DNA of 64,000 nt from Stenotrophomonas maltophilia (lineage in GTDB: Bacteria > Pseudomonadota > Gammaproteobacteria > Xanthomonadales > Xanthomonadaceae), in assembly GCF_039555535.1 (NCBI RefSeq), contig NZ_CP154630.1, forward strand, positions 1,129,001 through 1,193,000, written 5' to 3'. The notes under the pieces are model-generated. The model was not told the DNA's origin, did not search any database, and was given only the letters and a program-made list of their open reading frames with translations. Of this stretch, positions 42,842 through 51,466 are shown in pieces (within the stretch, counting starts at the first letter, position 1; each line of letters opens with the position of its first letter). A program made the position numbers and the translations under genes.

Positions 42842-43332
42842 TATCTATCCGCGCCCAAGTTGTCGAGCGGATCACACGAAGCCCCGAGCTCCCATTCGCA
42901 CCATGCGTGGGGATATTGCCCCAGCCGCGTCGTCAGCCCGGCCCTGATCGGATTTCCCATCAGATACATCGCATGCCGGTGCAACGATTCGTCAGAGCGG
43001 ATTGCATGATCGTGATAGCACGCCTGCCAGACGCGCCCGATCCGCCCCAGCAAGCGATTTGCCTGCTGGGCTGTGCGCGACTTGAAGCGCTTCATGACGG
43101 TTTCCAGCGTCCCCGCGCGCAGTTCGACCAGCCAGTGGATGTGGTCGGGCATGACCACGTAGGCGATCGAGCGGGTGAAGCCTTCCTGATCCAGTCGCTG
43201 GAATTCGCGCATTGCCAAGGCGGCCGCTGCGGCGTTGGTGAAGAGCGGTGCGCGGTCATGGACGACGGTGGTGAGGATATAGCTGAGGCCGATGCTGGAG
43301 CGACGACCGAGCAGGAGACGTGTGTTCTGCAT
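42841..43332 (-). CDS. REP-associated tyrosine transposase (RAYT)
   Basis: A 163-residue HUH-superfamily (Y1, TnpA-REP/DUF1568-like) protein. The metal-binding HUH motif is MPDHIHWLVEL (H64, H66), and the catalytic tyrosine is Y106 in VWQACYHDHAIRSDE. RAYTs cut and move REP palindromes. The gene is bracketed by two pairs of GTAG elements with the same stem, its likely substrates. The start at 43332 (MQNTRLLLGRR) begins just before the conserved fold; upstream in-frame sequence runs into repeats. It is intact in length for a short RAYT. Confidence 0.92.
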   Translation of the reverse strand: MQNTRLLLGRRSSIGLSYILTTVVHDRAPLFTNAAAAALAMREFQRLDQEGFTRSIAYVVMPDHIHWLVELRAGTLETVMKRFKSRTAQQANRLLGRIGRVWQACYHDHAIRSDESLHRHAMYLMGNPIRAGLTTRLGQYPHAWCEWELGASCDPLDNLGADR

Positions 43333-43397
43333 GGAGCAAGCATGGACAGGCCTGCTTCCAATGAACATCGGGGACTGGCTTGGTTTCAGGTAGGCCA

Positions 43398-43456
43398 GTG
43401 CCAACCAAGGTTGGCAACTACCAGAGCAGTCAATGCCAACCAAGGTTGGCAGCTAC
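43398..43456 (-). repeat. Two GTAG-type REP elements right of the RAYT gene
   Basis: Units at 43398-43421 and 43433-43456 read GTAG on the minus strand, with TGCCAACC/GGTTGGCA stems identical or nearly so to the left-hand pair. They face inward relative to that pair, so the RAYT and its repeats form a 700-base module between pyrB and the esterase gene. Confidence 0.8.
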
Positions 43457-43469
43457 CAGGGGCTGTGGC

Positions 43470-44267
43470 TCAGCGCTTCTGCGCGAACAGCCACGCCCAC
43501 ATTGCCGGGTCCGCATAGGTGGCATCCCAGGCGTTGTGGTTGCCTTCCGGGTACTCGGTATAGCGCATGTCGCGTGCATTGGTGGCCAGGAAGGCGCTGT
43601 GAAGCCGGCGGTCGTCGTCCGGTGGGACCACGTCATCCAGTGCGCCGTGGAAGATCCAGATCGGGGTGTGCCGCAGGCGCTGGGCGATGGTCGCGTACGG
43701 GTCGGGCTCCTGCGCGACCTGCTCGACGAACAGGGTCGGGCGCACCGCACGCGGGGCCAGTACCGCGCCGCACACCGGCACGATCGCCGCGAAGCGGCGT
43801 GGGTCGTCCAGCGCGATGTCCCAGCTGCCATAGCCTCCCATCGACATGCCGGTCAGGTACTGGCGCGCTGGGTCGGCACCGAACTCGGCGATGGCGGCGT
43901 CCAGCGCAGCCAGCGCCACGCGGTTGTTGCGTCCGCTCCATTCCTCGCGCCCCGGCACCTGCGGAAATACGGCCAGCGCCGGGAAATCGGCCGCATGCGC
44001 GCGCAGGTACGGTCCCAATCCAGCGTGGGTCTGCTTGACGCCATCGCCGCCGCGCTCGCCGGAGCCATGCAGGAACAGCACGACCGGCAGCGAGCCCGGC
44101 GTGCGCGCCGATGCCGCCGGAATGAACACCTGGTAGTAAGCCGTTTCGCCATCCACCTTCACTGCGCGGGCCTCGAAGCGACCGCGCGCGCTGTCCGGCA
44201 GCGAGGCACAGCCCGTCATCATCAGAAAGGCCAGCAGCGGCAGCCAGCGCGACATCGAACGGACCAT
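43470..44267 (-). CDS. Alpha/beta-hydrolase lipoprotein (esterase/feruloyl-esterase-like)
   Basis: A 265-residue lipoprotein: lipobox MMTGC (Cys20), oxyanion motif FLHGSGERGGDG at about 66-77, nucleophile GMSMGGYGS with S142, acid in HGALDDVVPPDD and His in EGNHNAWD. This is the layout of PHB-depolymerase/prolyl-oligopeptidase-like esterases with a dienelactone-hydrolase fold. Substrate is unknown. An internal Met at residue 5 (MSRWLPLL) is a possible start. It is a single-gene unit next to the RAYT module. Confidence 0.87.
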   Translation of the reverse strand: MVRSMSRWLPLLAFLMMTGCASLPDSARGRFEARAVKVDGETAYYQVFIPAASARTPGSLPVVLFLHGSGERGGDGVKQTHAGLGPYLRAHAADFPALAVFPQVPGREEWSGRNNRVALAALDAAIAEFGADPARQYLTGMSMGGYGSWDIALDDPRRFAAIVPVCGAVLAPRAVRPTLFVEQVAQEPDPYATIAQRLRHTPIWIFHGALDDVVPPDDDRRLHSAFLATNARDMRYTEYPEGNHNAWDATYADPAMWAWLFAQKR

Positions 44268-44338
44268 GGGCGTTCCCGAGGCGGTAGGGTCACCCGCATC
44301 GTAGTCCGGCGTGGGTCAACGCAGCATCATGCGCCGCG

Positions 44339-44605
44339 TCACTCCGGCCGCGGGAAGCTGGCGATGATGTCCAGCTGCTCCTGTGCTTCTGCATTGCCTT
44401 CGGCAGCGGCGGCCTGTACCTGTGCCATGTCCGGATGCAGCACCACCAGCAGCGGGTTCTCGCAGACCGGGCAGTCGTACTCGGTGGCGTCCTCGTCCAG
44501 CTCCATCACCATGGCCCGCGAGCAGCCCTTCCATTCACAGGCCGGGCAGGTGTGCTGCTGGTCGCGCCAGCCGGGCAGGAAGTAGTTTTCGATTGTCGTT
44601 GCCAT
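44339..44605 (-). CDS. Zinc-ribbon hypothetical protein, 88 aa
   Basis: An 88-residue protein with a two-CxxC zinc ribbon: CPAC at 20-23 and CPVC at 45-48, plus Cys28, followed by a Glu/Gln/Ala-rich helix. It begins MATTIENYFLPGWRDQQHTC. Function unknown; the ribbon suggests nucleic-acid or protein binding. It lies downstream of mgtE in the same direction after a repeat hairpin. Confidence 0.7.
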   Translation of the reverse strand: MATTIENYFLPGWRDQQHTCPACEWKGCSRAMVMELDEDATEYDCPVCENPLLVVLHPDMAQVQAAAAEGNAEAQEQLDIIASFPRPE

Positions 44606-44619
44606 GGGGGATCCAGTTG

Positions 44620-44657
44620 GGATCGGGCCAGAGCCCCGCGCAGCGGGGATCCGACCC
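44620..44657. repeat. GGGTC-type hairpin
   Basis: An imperfect hairpin with a CCCCGC/GCGGGG inner stem and GATC-GG outer parts that on the minus strand begins GGGTCGGATCCCCGC. It belongs with the hairpins at 32431, 48808 and 58837 and lies between mgtE and the zinc-ribbon gene. Confidence 0.6.
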
Positions 44658-44666
44658 ATGGGACGG

Positions 44667-46028
44667 TCAGTGCAGCAGCACCAGGGTGGCCAGGCCGAGG
44701 AAGGTGAAGAAGCCCATCGAGTCGGTCACCGCGGTCAGGAAGATGCCGCTGGCCAGCGCCGGGTCGAAGCCGAAGCGTTTCAGCGTCAACGGCACCAGCA
44801 CGCCCGCCAATGCAGCGAACAGGAGGTTGCAGGTCAGCGCGATGGCGATCACCGCCGACAACCCGGGCGAGTGGAACCAGGCCAGCACGATCAGGCCCAG
44901 CACCGAACCCAGCATCACGCCGTTCAGCAGCGCGACGCGCACTTCCTTCCACAGCAGGGTGCGGGCGTTGGAGGCGCCCACCTGGCCCAGCGCCAGGCCG
45001 CGCACCATCAGGGCCAGCACCTGGGTACCGGCGTTGCCACCGAGGCCGGCGACGATCGGCATCAGCACCGCCAGCGCCACCAGTTTGTCGATCGTGCCTT
45101 CGAAATGGCCGACCACGCTGGAGGCCAGGAAGGCCGTGCACAGGTTCACCGACAGCCACATCAGGCGGCGGCGCATCGCGCGCCAGACCGGGCTGAACAG
45201 ATCCTCGTCCTCGTCCAGGCCGGCGGCGCCCAGCGCCTGGTGCTCGGCCTGGCCGCGGATGATGTCGACCACGTCATCGATGGTGATGCGGCCGACCAGG
45301 ATGTTGTTGTCATCCACCACCGGCGCGGAGATCCAGTCGTGGTCGGAGAACTGGCGGGCGACTTCCTGGTCGCTCTCGCCGACGTCGATGGCTGGCTGCT
45401 CGTCGTCGATCAGGCGGTTGATCGGGGTGGTGTCCTCGTGGGTCACCAGTGCCGCCAGCGACACCCGGCCGAGGTACTGGTGGCGGCGGCTGACCACGAA
45501 CAGGTGGTCGGTGTGGTCGGGCAGTTCACCGCGCAGGCGCAGGTAGCGCAGCACGACGTCGACATTGACGTCGGCGCGCACGGTCACCACGTCCGGGTTC
45601 ATCAGGCGGCCGGCACTGTCCTCTGGATAGGACAGCACCTGTTCCAGGCGCTCACGGTTCTCGCGGTCCATCGACTTGAGGACTTCGTCGATGACCGTAT
45701 CCGGCAGGTCCTCGACCAGGTCGGCCAGGTCGTCGATGTCCAGGTCTTCGACCGCGGCGATGATCTCGTCCGGGTCCATGTCCGCGAGCAGGCTTTCGCG
45801 CACGTCGTCGCCGACGTGGACCAGCACCTCGCCGTCATCTTCCGGATCGACCAGGCCCCACACCACCTCGCGCTTGCCCGGTGGCAGTGACTCGAGCAGG
45901 TTGCCGATCTCGGCCGGGGCCAGGGTGTTGACCAGGCGACGCACCGGGCCCAGCCGGCCGCTGTCCAGTGCATCGGACAACATCCGCAGTTGGCGCGCAG
46001 TCTTGTCGTGGCGTACAGCTTCAGCCAT
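44667..46028 (-). CDS. mgtE: Magnesium transporter MgtE
   Basis: A 453-residue Mg2+ channel. The MgtE N domain (about 20-125) is followed by paired CBS domains (about 130-255, with RLMNPDVVTVRADVNVDVVL) and five transmembrane helices (about 285-453). The pore signature PIVAGLGGNAGTQVLALMVRG lies near 325-345. Mg2+ bound to the N and CBS domains closes the channel. It lies downstream of ptsP in the same direction, separated by 274 bases with hairpins. Confidence 0.96.
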   Translation of the reverse strand: MAEAVRHDKTARQLRMLSDALDSGRLGPVRRLVNTLAPAEIGNLLESLPPGKREVVWGLVDPEDDGEVLVHVGDDVRESLLADMDPDEIIAAVEDLDIDDLADLVEDLPDTVIDEVLKSMDRENRERLEQVLSYPEDSAGRLMNPDVVTVRADVNVDVVLRYLRLRGELPDHTDHLFVVSRRHQYLGRVSLAALVTHEDTTPINRLIDDEQPAIDVGESDQEVARQFSDHDWISAPVVDDNNILVGRITIDDVVDIIRGQAEHQALGAAGLDEDEDLFSPVWRAMRRRLMWLSVNLCTAFLASSVVGHFEGTIDKLVALAVLMPIVAGLGGNAGTQVLALMVRGLALGQVGASNARTLLWKEVRVALLNGVMLGSVLGLIVLAWFHSPGLSAVIAIALTCNLLFAALAGVLVPLTLKRFGFDPALASGIFLTAVTDSMGFFTFLGLATLVLLH

Positions 46029-46302
46029 CGCAGCTCCCGCGGGTATAAGAAAAGCCGCGATCCCGGCAAGGATGCGGCAACAGGGGTGTTCAGCGCGTCA
46101 TTATCGCAAGGGGATGTTTCAACGCATACCCCGCTGGCCTGCGGCCACCGGGGTCCACGCATTCAACCTTATCCCCGCGCCTGTCGGCGCGCCCCTTGAA
46201 CAACAAGGGGCTGTTTCTGCGGATCGAATCTGCGTCGGGCCAGCGGCCAGCGGGGTCCACAAATTCCGCCGGGCCATGCCCGGCGAGCGCGTGGCGCGGA
46301 AA
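46029..46302. other. Hairpin-rich intergenic region between ptsP and mgtE
   Basis: No gene seen. It contains a CCCCTTG-AACAA-CAAGGGG hairpin (46192-46210), a REP-like GCCGGGC-CAT-GCCCGGC (46268-46284), and two copies of a GGGGTCCAC word with similar flanks (near 46150 and 46250). It probably ends ptsP transcription and carries the mgtE promoter; no Mg-sensing leader was recognised. Confidence 0.5.
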
Positions 46303-48072
46303 TCAGGACGCGTCCGCCACCAGCGCCAGCCAGCGCTCGATGGCGCGGCGGTCGCGCGCGGCCAGCAGCTTGGGCGCGCGTGCACGCAACGTCGCCAGAT
46401 CGGCCTCGCGGATCGCGCGGCGGACCTCGAGCAGGGTGCCGGGATGCAGACTGAATTCGGTCAGGCCCAGTGCCAGCAGCAGTGGCGTCATCCGCGCATC
46501 GCCGGCCATCTCGCCGCAGACCGCCACCGGGATGCGGTGGCGCGCGCCGGTCTCGATCACCATCTGCAGCAGCCGCAGCACCGCCGGGTGCAACGGCGAA
46601 TACAGCTCGCCCAGCGCTTCATTGTTGCGGTCGGCCGCCAGCAGGTACTGCACCAGGTCATTGGTACCGATCGACAGGAAATCGACCAGGTCGATGAAGC
46701 TTTCCAGCGCCAGTGCAGCGGCCGGGACTTCGATCATCGCGCCCAGTGGCACGTGGTCGGACACCATGTGGCCTTCGTTGCGCAGCTGTTCGGTCAGCTT
46801 GAGCATGCGCCGGCGCACCGCCAGCAGCTCCTCGCGGGTGCTGACCATCGGCACCAGCACCCGCAGCTTGCCGTAGGCCGAGGCGCGCAGGATCGCGCGC
46901 AGCTGGGTGTCGGCTACCTTCGGCCGTGCCAGCGACAGGCGTACGCCACGCAGGCCGAGCGCCGGGTTTTCCTCGTTGCTCAGGGTCAGGCCGGTGCGAT
47001 CAGCCTTGTCCGCGCCCAGGTCGAGGGTGCGGATGGTCACCGGTCGCCCGCTCATGCCCAGGGCGGCATCGCGGTAGGTCTGGAACTGTTCTTCTTCGTC
47101 GGGCAGCTCGTTGCGCTGCAGGAACAGGAATTCGGTGCGGTACAGGCCCAGGCCGTGGGCGCCCAGCGCATGCGCCTGGGTCACGTCCTCCAGCGATTCG
47201 GCATTGGCCAGCAGGGCGATGTCGACCTGGTCGCGGGTGCGGCTGGGCTTGCTGCGCAGGCGGCCGAGCTCGCGCTGTTCGCGCGCGTGTTCCTTCAGTC
47301 GTGCGCGATAGTCGCGCAGATTATCGGCCTGTGGATTGGCGGTGATGCTGCCGTCGGCGCCATCGATGATCAGCACGTCGCCATCGGCGATGCGGCTGAG
47401 AAGCTGCGGCACGTTGACGATCAAGGGCAGGTGCAGGCTGCGCGCAAGGATCGCGCTGTGCGAGAGCGCGCTGCCGGCGGCGGTGACGATGCCGACTACG
47501 CCCTGTGCCTGGAGCTGTGCCAGTTCAGAGGGCGCGATGTTGTCGCAGACCAGGATCTCGCCGGCCAGGCCTTTCACCGCAGGTGGGCGTTCGGGCTGCA
47601 GGAAGGCATGGATGCGGCCGATCACATGGTCGAGGTCGTCCATGCGGCTCTTCAGGTAGGCATCGTCCATCCCGTCGAAGACCTTGGCCAGGCGGTCGCG
47701 CTGCAGGCGCAATGCATAGCCGGCGCTGTACGGTCCGCTGCGGATCAGTTCGTCCAGGCCATAGAGCAGCTCGGGATCGTCCAGCAGCAGCGCATGCAGG
47801 TCGAGGAACTCACCCACTTCCTGGTTCAGGGCCCCATGCAGGCGCTGGCGCAGCTCGTGCATCTCCGTGCGTGCGGCATCCACCGCGCGATGCAGGCAGG
47901 CCAGCTCGGCCTCGACCTGGTTGGCGGCAACGCGCTGCTCGGCCACTTCCAGTGCATGCGGCAGGCGCACGCGGGCGCGGCCCATTGCCGTGCCGCGGGC
48001 GGCACCGTGGCCCGCCAGCAGCAGTACCGGCCGTTGGCCGGAAGGGGGCTGGCCGGCGCGTGCGCGTGGCAC
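46303..48072 (-). CDS. ptsP: PTS Enzyme I (phosphoenolpyruvate-protein phosphotransferase)
   Basis: A 589-residue Enzyme I without the GAF domain of Enzyme I-Ntr. It transfers phosphate from PEP to HPr. The phospho-His is H205 in GSALSHSAILAR, a variant of the usual GGxTSHxAI. The PEP-binding half holds LGLYRTEFLFL, TIRTLDLGADK, SIGTNDLVQYLLAADR and the cysteine motif VAVCGEMAGD. The start is a GTG two bases after the HPr stop. No sugar-specific EIIBC is in the window, so the system is probably regulatory. Confidence 0.93.
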   Translation of the reverse strand: MPRARAGQPPSGQRPVLLLAGHGAARGTAMGRARVRLPHALEVAEQRVAANQVEAELACLHRAVDAARTEMHELRQRLHGALNQEVGEFLDLHALLLDDPELLYGLDELIRSGPYSAGYALRLQRDRLAKVFDGMDDAYLKSRMDDLDHVIGRIHAFLQPERPPAVKGLAGEILVCDNIAPSELAQLQAQGVVGIVTAAGSALSHSAILARSLHLPLIVNVPQLLSRIADGDVLIIDGADGSITANPQADNLRDYRARLKEHAREQRELGRLRSKPSRTRDQVDIALLANAESLEDVTQAHALGAHGLGLYRTEFLFLQRNELPDEEEQFQTYRDAALGMSGRPVTIRTLDLGADKADRTGLTLSNEENPALGLRGVRLSLARPKVADTQLRAILRASAYGKLRVLVPMVSTREELLAVRRRMLKLTEQLRNEGHMVSDHVPLGAMIEVPAAALALESFIDLVDFLSIGTNDLVQYLLAADRNNEALGELYSPLHPAVLRLLQMVIETGARHRIPVAVCGEMAGDARMTPLLLALGLTEFSLHPGTLLEVRRAIREADLATLRARAPKLLAARDRRAIERWLALVADAS

Positions 48073-48074
48073 GC

Positions 48075-48344
48075 TCAGCTGTCCTCGTCGAAACGGCGTT
48101 CGAACAGGCCGACCACCGCCTCCATCGCGGCGGCTTCGTCCTCGCCATTGATGCGCACGGTGACCGGGGTGCCCTGGCCGGCGGCCAGCAGCATCACGCC
48201 CATGATGCTCTTGGCGTTGATCTCACGGCCTTTGGCGGCCATGGTCACGTTGCAGCGGAACGGCGCCAGGGTCTGCACCAGCTTGGCGGTGGCCCGGGCG
48301 TGCAGGCCCAGGCGGTTGCTCACGGTGAGTTCTCGTTCAAGCAT
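48075..48344 (-). CDS. ptsH: HPr phosphocarrier
   Basis: An 89-residue HPr. It accepts phosphate from Enzyme I at H15 (NRLGLHARATAKLVQ), and S46 in INAKSIMGVM is the site for HPr kinase, whose gene hprK is nearby. It overlaps the EIIA-Man gene by eight bases and precedes ptsP by two, so the three are one operon. Confidence 0.96.
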   Translation of the reverse strand: MLERELTVSNRLGLHARATAKLVQTLAPFRCNVTMAAKGREINAKSIMGVMLLAAGQGTPVTVRINGEDEAAAMEAVVGLFERRFDEDS

Positions 48345-48729
48345 CGTCGACTATCGCTCCATTACGGGTACCCGCCGCGGCTGTGGCGGGCAGTTGATCC
48401 AGTCCCTGTTCCGGATAATTCATCACCCGCAGCAACATCGGCAGGCTCAGCGCCGACACCCGGCGAACCGGGGTCCCCAGCCGGGCCAGCTGCCCGGCAA
48501 GGTTGGCGGGGCTGGCGCCGTACAGGTCGGTCAGGATCAGCACACCGTCACCCCCATCGACCCGCCGCAGGGCGGCCGAGGCGAGCGGGAGCAGGGCGTC
48601 CAGGTCTGCGTCGAACGGTACTTCGAAAGCTTCGGTTTTCAGCGGCAATTGCCGCAGGAGCCGGGTCGCCACGTCAAGCAGGGCGGTCCCGACCCCGGGA
48701 TGTGTTACGAGGAGAATGCCACAGGTCAT
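48337..48729 (-). CDS. PTS EIIA component, mannose-family
   Basis: A 130-residue EIIA-Man-like protein with active-site H10 in LLVTHPGVG and the GVLILTDLYGASPANLAG core motif. It lacks EIIB and any membrane component, as in the truncated regulatory PTS of alpha- and gammaproteobacteria, where it may control other proteins. First gene of the EIIA-HPr-ptsP operon; the 400-base gap upstream separates it from rapZ. Confidence 0.88.
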   Translation of the reverse strand: MTCGILLVTHPGVGTALLDVATRLLRQLPLKTEAFEVPFDADLDALLPLASAALRRVDGGDGVLILTDLYGASPANLAGQLARLGTPVRRVSALSLPMLLRVMNYPEQGLDQLPATAAAGTRNGAIVDDA

Positions 48730-48807
48730 TACTGCACGTTAACAGGTCAAGGTGAATTGGCGATAGCAGCAGGAGAGGGGCACTGTGTCCCGTATTCAGC
48801 GATGCTC

Positions 48808-48846
48808 GGATCGGAGCCCTTTTTCTGTTGAAAAGGGATCCGACCC
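48808..48846. repeat. GGGTC-type hairpin
   Basis: CCCTTTT (48817-48823) pairs with AAAAGGG (48831-48837), with GGATCGGA and ATCCGACCC flanks that pair partly. On the minus strand it starts GGGTCGGATCCC, like the copies at 32431, 44620 and 58837. Confidence 0.6.
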
Positions 48847-48876
48847 TGCCCGTTTTTTGATGCCTGACAGAGATTC

Positions 48877-48924
48877 ATCCACGCATGGCGTGGATCTACC
48901 GTGTCGACCAGGGTCGACACCTAC
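48877..48924 (-). repeat. Two tandem GTAG-type REP units
   Basis: On the minus strand GTAGATCCACGCCATGCGTG (first unit, 48877-48899) and GTAGGTGTCGACCCTGGTCG (second unit, 48901-48924) each form a hairpin after the GTAG head. A near-copy of the first unit is at 58794-58816. Confidence 0.75.
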
Positions 48925-48951
48925 CAACAGCAGCAGAGATCTGTCAGAGGT

Positions 48952-49126
48952 GGGGCGGTCTGGATCGGCAGGACCGTTGGCGCCATGGATGGCGCCATCG
49001 AGCCCCCAGGGACGGGTTTACGGCGTGTCCTGCCGATCCAGACCGCCCCGCATCCCTCGAAATGCAGGCGTTTGACGTTGCCGTTGCCGTTGCCTTGGCC
49101 TCGGCGGGTGCCGGGCGCAGCCCGGC
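48952..49126 (+). repeat. Composite structured intergenic element B
   Basis: A 98-base core (48952-49049) has 23-base perfect inverted arms (left starts GGGGCGGTCTGGATCGG) around GCGCCATGGATGGCGCC and GGGTTTACGGCGT. About 21 bases after the right arm come TTTGACGTTGCCGTTGCCG (49071-49089) and the hairpin GCCGGGC-GCA-GCCCGGC (49110-49126). The order of parts matches element A (38534-38863) on the opposite strand, though the arm sequences are unrelated. Confidence 0.75.
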
Positions 49127-49134
49127 CGACCCCC

Positions 49135-50019
49135 TCAATCCTGTTCGCGGTGGTAGGTCGCCACGTCTTCCCAGCCCATCTCGCGGGCATGCCGGGCCAT
49201 GCGCTCGGCCAGGAACACCGACCGGTGCTTGCCGCCGGTGCAGCCGAACGCCACGGTTACATAACTGCGGGTGCCATCCCCCAGCTTCGGCAGCCAGGTA
49301 TCGAGGAAGTCCATCAGCTGGGCCACGTAGCGCTGCACATCCGGCTGTGCTTCCAGGTAATCGCGCACGCCGGGTTCGCGACCGCTCATCGCCCGCAGGT
49401 CCGGATCCCAGTGCGGGTTGGGCAGCACCCGTGCGTCGAACACGAAGTCTGCTTCGGCCGGCACGCCACGCTTGTAGGCAAACGATTCGAACAACAGCGA
49501 CAGGCTGGTGGCATGGCCCATCGCGAACTCGGTGACGATGCGACGGCGCAGCTGGTGCACATTGAGGCTGCTGGTATCGATCACCGCATCGGCGTCGCGC
49601 CGCAGCGGCGCGGTCAGTTCGCGTTCGCGGGCGATGGCTTCGGGCAGGGACAGCCCCAGCTGGCTCAACGGATGGCGGCGGCGGGTGTCTGCGTAGCGCT
49701 TGAGCAGCGTCTCGTCGCTGGCTTCGAAGAACAGCACCTTCACCTCCACGCCGGCGTCGGCGGCCAGCTGCCGCCAGTCGCCCAGCTGGCTCAGGTCGGC
49801 CTGCCCACGCACGTCGATGCCTACGGCCAGCCGGCGCGGTGCACTGCGGCCGCGATTGGCCAGCAGGCTGCGTACGAAGTCCGGCAGCAGGTTGATCGGC
49901 AGGTTGTCCGAGCAGTAGTAGTCCTGGTCCTCGAAGGTCTTCAGGGCGACGGATTTACCCGAGCCGGACAGGCCGCTGACGATGATCAGGGTCGGGGCGG
50001 AGGGGGGGACGGTGCTCAT
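49135..50019 (-). CDS. rapZ: RNase adapter protein RapZ
   Basis: A 294-residue P-loop and RNA-binding protein. Walker A GLSGSGKS lies at residues 16-23 and the Walker B-like VGIDVRG near 67-73; the C-terminal half has the [20 protein letters not shown] signature near 253-272. In enterobacteria RapZ senses glucosamine-6-phosphate and controls GlmS via sRNA decay; outside them its target is less clear. Start 50019 precedes the ATPase fold by ten residues. It is downstream of hprK with a 26-base gap. Confidence 0.95.
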   Translation of the reverse strand: MSTVPPSAPTLIIVSGLSGSGKSVALKTFEDQDYYCSDNLPINLLPDFVRSLLANRGRSAPRRLAVGIDVRGQADLSQLGDWRQLAADAGVEVKVLFFEASDETLLKRYADTRRRHPLSQLGLSLPEAIARERELTAPLRRDADAVIDTSSLNVHQLRRRIVTEFAMGHATSLSLLFESFAYKRGVPAEADFVFDARVLPNPHWDPDLRAMSGREPGVRDYLEAQPDVQRYVAQLMDFLDTWLPKLGDGTRSYVTVAFGCTGGKHRSVFLAERMARHAREMGWEDVATYHREQD

Positions 50020-50045
50020 GGACAGGCTCTTCGAAGGGCAGGGGG

Positions 50046-50996
50046 TCAGGGCGTTCGCCGTTCCAGCAGGTTGCTGTGGCGGGCGATGAACATCGCCGCC
50101 GGGTCGATGCCCTTGGTCCGCAGGATATGCAGGCGGGTGGCCGCCTCGGTCAGCACGGCCAGATTGCGGCCGGGCATCACCGGCAGCGTGATCAGCGGCA
50201 CGTCCAGGTCCAGCACATGGCGGGTGCCCGAATCGCCGGTCAGGCGCTCGTAGCCATGCGGAGTGGGTTCGGTCATCGGCTTGGTCAGGTGGACGATCAG
50301 CCGAAGGTACTTGTTCTTCTTTACAGCCGTGTCGCCGAACATCTCGCGCACGTTCAACACGCCCAGGCCGCGCACTTCCAGCAGGTCCTGCAGCAGTTCG
50401 GGGCAGGTGCCGTCGAGCACGTCGGGTGCGATCTGGGTGAACTCGGGCGCATCGTCGGCCACCAGGCGATGGCCACGGCTGAGCAGCTCCAGCGCCAGCT
50501 CGCTCTTGCCGGACCCCGCTTCGCCGGTGATCAGCACGCCGATGGAGTAGATCTCCATGAACACGCCATGCAGGATCACCCGCGGCGCCAGCGTACGCGC
50601 CAGGTGGTAGGACAGGTGGTTGAGCAGTTCGTGGCCGCGCTTGGGCGAGAGCCACAACGGGGTGCCGGATTCATCGGCGGCGGCACGCAGGTCTTCCGGG
50701 CACGCCTGGTTGCGGGTCAGCACCAGTGCCAGTGGGTGCGACTGCATGATTTTTTCGATCGTTTCCCAACGCTGGCGCGGTTCCAGCGCATCCAGCCAGG
50801 ACAGTTCCTCGGTACCGAGGATCTGCACCTTGTTGGGATAGATCGCATTGAGGTAGCCGGCCAGCGAGGGGCGCCGCGAGACCGTATTGCCGGCCTCCAG
50901 CTCGCGCTTCTCGCCGGATTTGCCTGCAGCCCAGCGCAGCCCCAGCCGCTCGCGCTGCTGTTCGAACAGTTCACGGGCGGTGATGCTGGTATTCAT
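50046..50996 (-). CDS. hprK: HPr kinase/phosphorylase
   Basis: A 316-residue bifunctional enzyme that phosphorylates and dephosphorylates HPr Ser46. Walker A GEAGSGKS at 158-165, H143 in [22 protein letters not shown] and the HprK signature [15 protein letters not shown] at 207-221 are present. It overlaps ptsN by four bases (ATGA), so both are coupled. Together with HPr carrying S46 this gives a complete regulatory switch. Confidence 0.96.
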   Translation of the reverse strand: MNTSITARELFEQQRERLGLRWAAGKSGEKRELEAGNTVSRRPSLAGYLNAIYPNKVQILGTEELSWLDALEPRQRWETIEKIMQSHPLALVLTRNQACPEDLRAAADESGTPLWLSPKRGHELLNHLSYHLARTLAPRVILHGVFMEIYSIGVLITGEAGSGKSELALELLSRGHRLVADDAPEFTQIAPDVLDGTCPELLQDLLEVRGLGVLNVREMFGDTAVKKNKYLRLIVHLTKPMTEPTPHGYERLTGDSGTRHVLDLDVPLITLPVMPGRNLAVLTEAATRLHILRTKGIDPAAMFIARHSNLLERRTP

Positions 50997-51445
50997 GCGG
51001 CACTCGCAGGTGGGGTCATGTCCAGCGCCTTGCGCAGGGCCCGCGCGTCGCCTGCCTGGCGCAGGGCCTGGCGGATATCCGCCGCCGAGAACAATTCGGC
51101 AAGCTCGGACAGCAGCATCAGGTGCTGGTGGGTGTAGTGGGCGGGAACGGCCATCGCGAACACCAGGTCCACCGGCTCGTCGCCACCGAAGTCGACCGGG
51201 CTGGTCAGGCGCAACAGGGCGCCACGCGGGCGGTCCAGGGTCGGCGCGCGGCCGTGGGGAATGGCGATGCCGTGGCCGATCGCGGTGCTGCCCAGCGCTT
51301 CGCGCTGGCACAGGTTCAGATAGATCTGTTCGGCGTTGGCCTGGCGGCAGGCCAGCAACCCGGCGGCGGCCTGCAGGACGCTGTCACGGTCGGTGGCCGT
51401 GCAGAGCTGGGTCTGCACGGCCGCCAGGAGGTCAGTCAGGGGCAT
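50993..51445 (-). CDS. ptsN: PTS EIIA-Ntr
   Basis: A 150-residue EIIA of the fructose/Ntr type; the phospho-His is H64 in [12 protein letters not shown]. In relatives it regulates potassium transport, sigma-54-linked functions and envelope stress, depending on its phosphate state. It lies between hpf and hprK in the conserved rpoN cluster. Confidence 0.95.
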   Translation of the reverse strand: MPLTDLLAAVQTQLCTATDRDSVLQAAAGLLACRQANAEQIYLNLCQREALGSTAIGHGIAIPHGRAPTLDRPRGALLRLTSPVDFGGDEPVDLVFAMAVPAHYTHQHLMLLSELAELFSAADIRQALRQAGDARALRKALDMTPPASAA

Positions 51446-51466
51446 GTCTGCGGGGAACGGTGGCGA

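Larger units (their letters stand above)
48730..49134. other. Repeat-filled intergenic region between rapZ and the PTS operon
   Basis: No gene supported. In order it holds a GGGTC-type hairpin (48808-48846), two minus-oriented GTAG REP units (48877-48899 and 48901-48924), and composite element B (48952-49126). All frames through it are chance frames. The promoter of the EIIA-Man operon must lie in the first 80 bases, but no consensus was found. Confidence 0.6.

Noticed and set aside
46029..46302. Mg-sensing riboswitch upstream of mgtE
   Set aside because: The hairpins look like terminators and REP units, and no M-box-type conserved sequence was found.
45676..48831. A 1051-codon + strand frame over mgtE, ptsP and HPr
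   Set aside because: Antisense to three clearly recognised genes; long stop-free antisense frames are common at this GC content.
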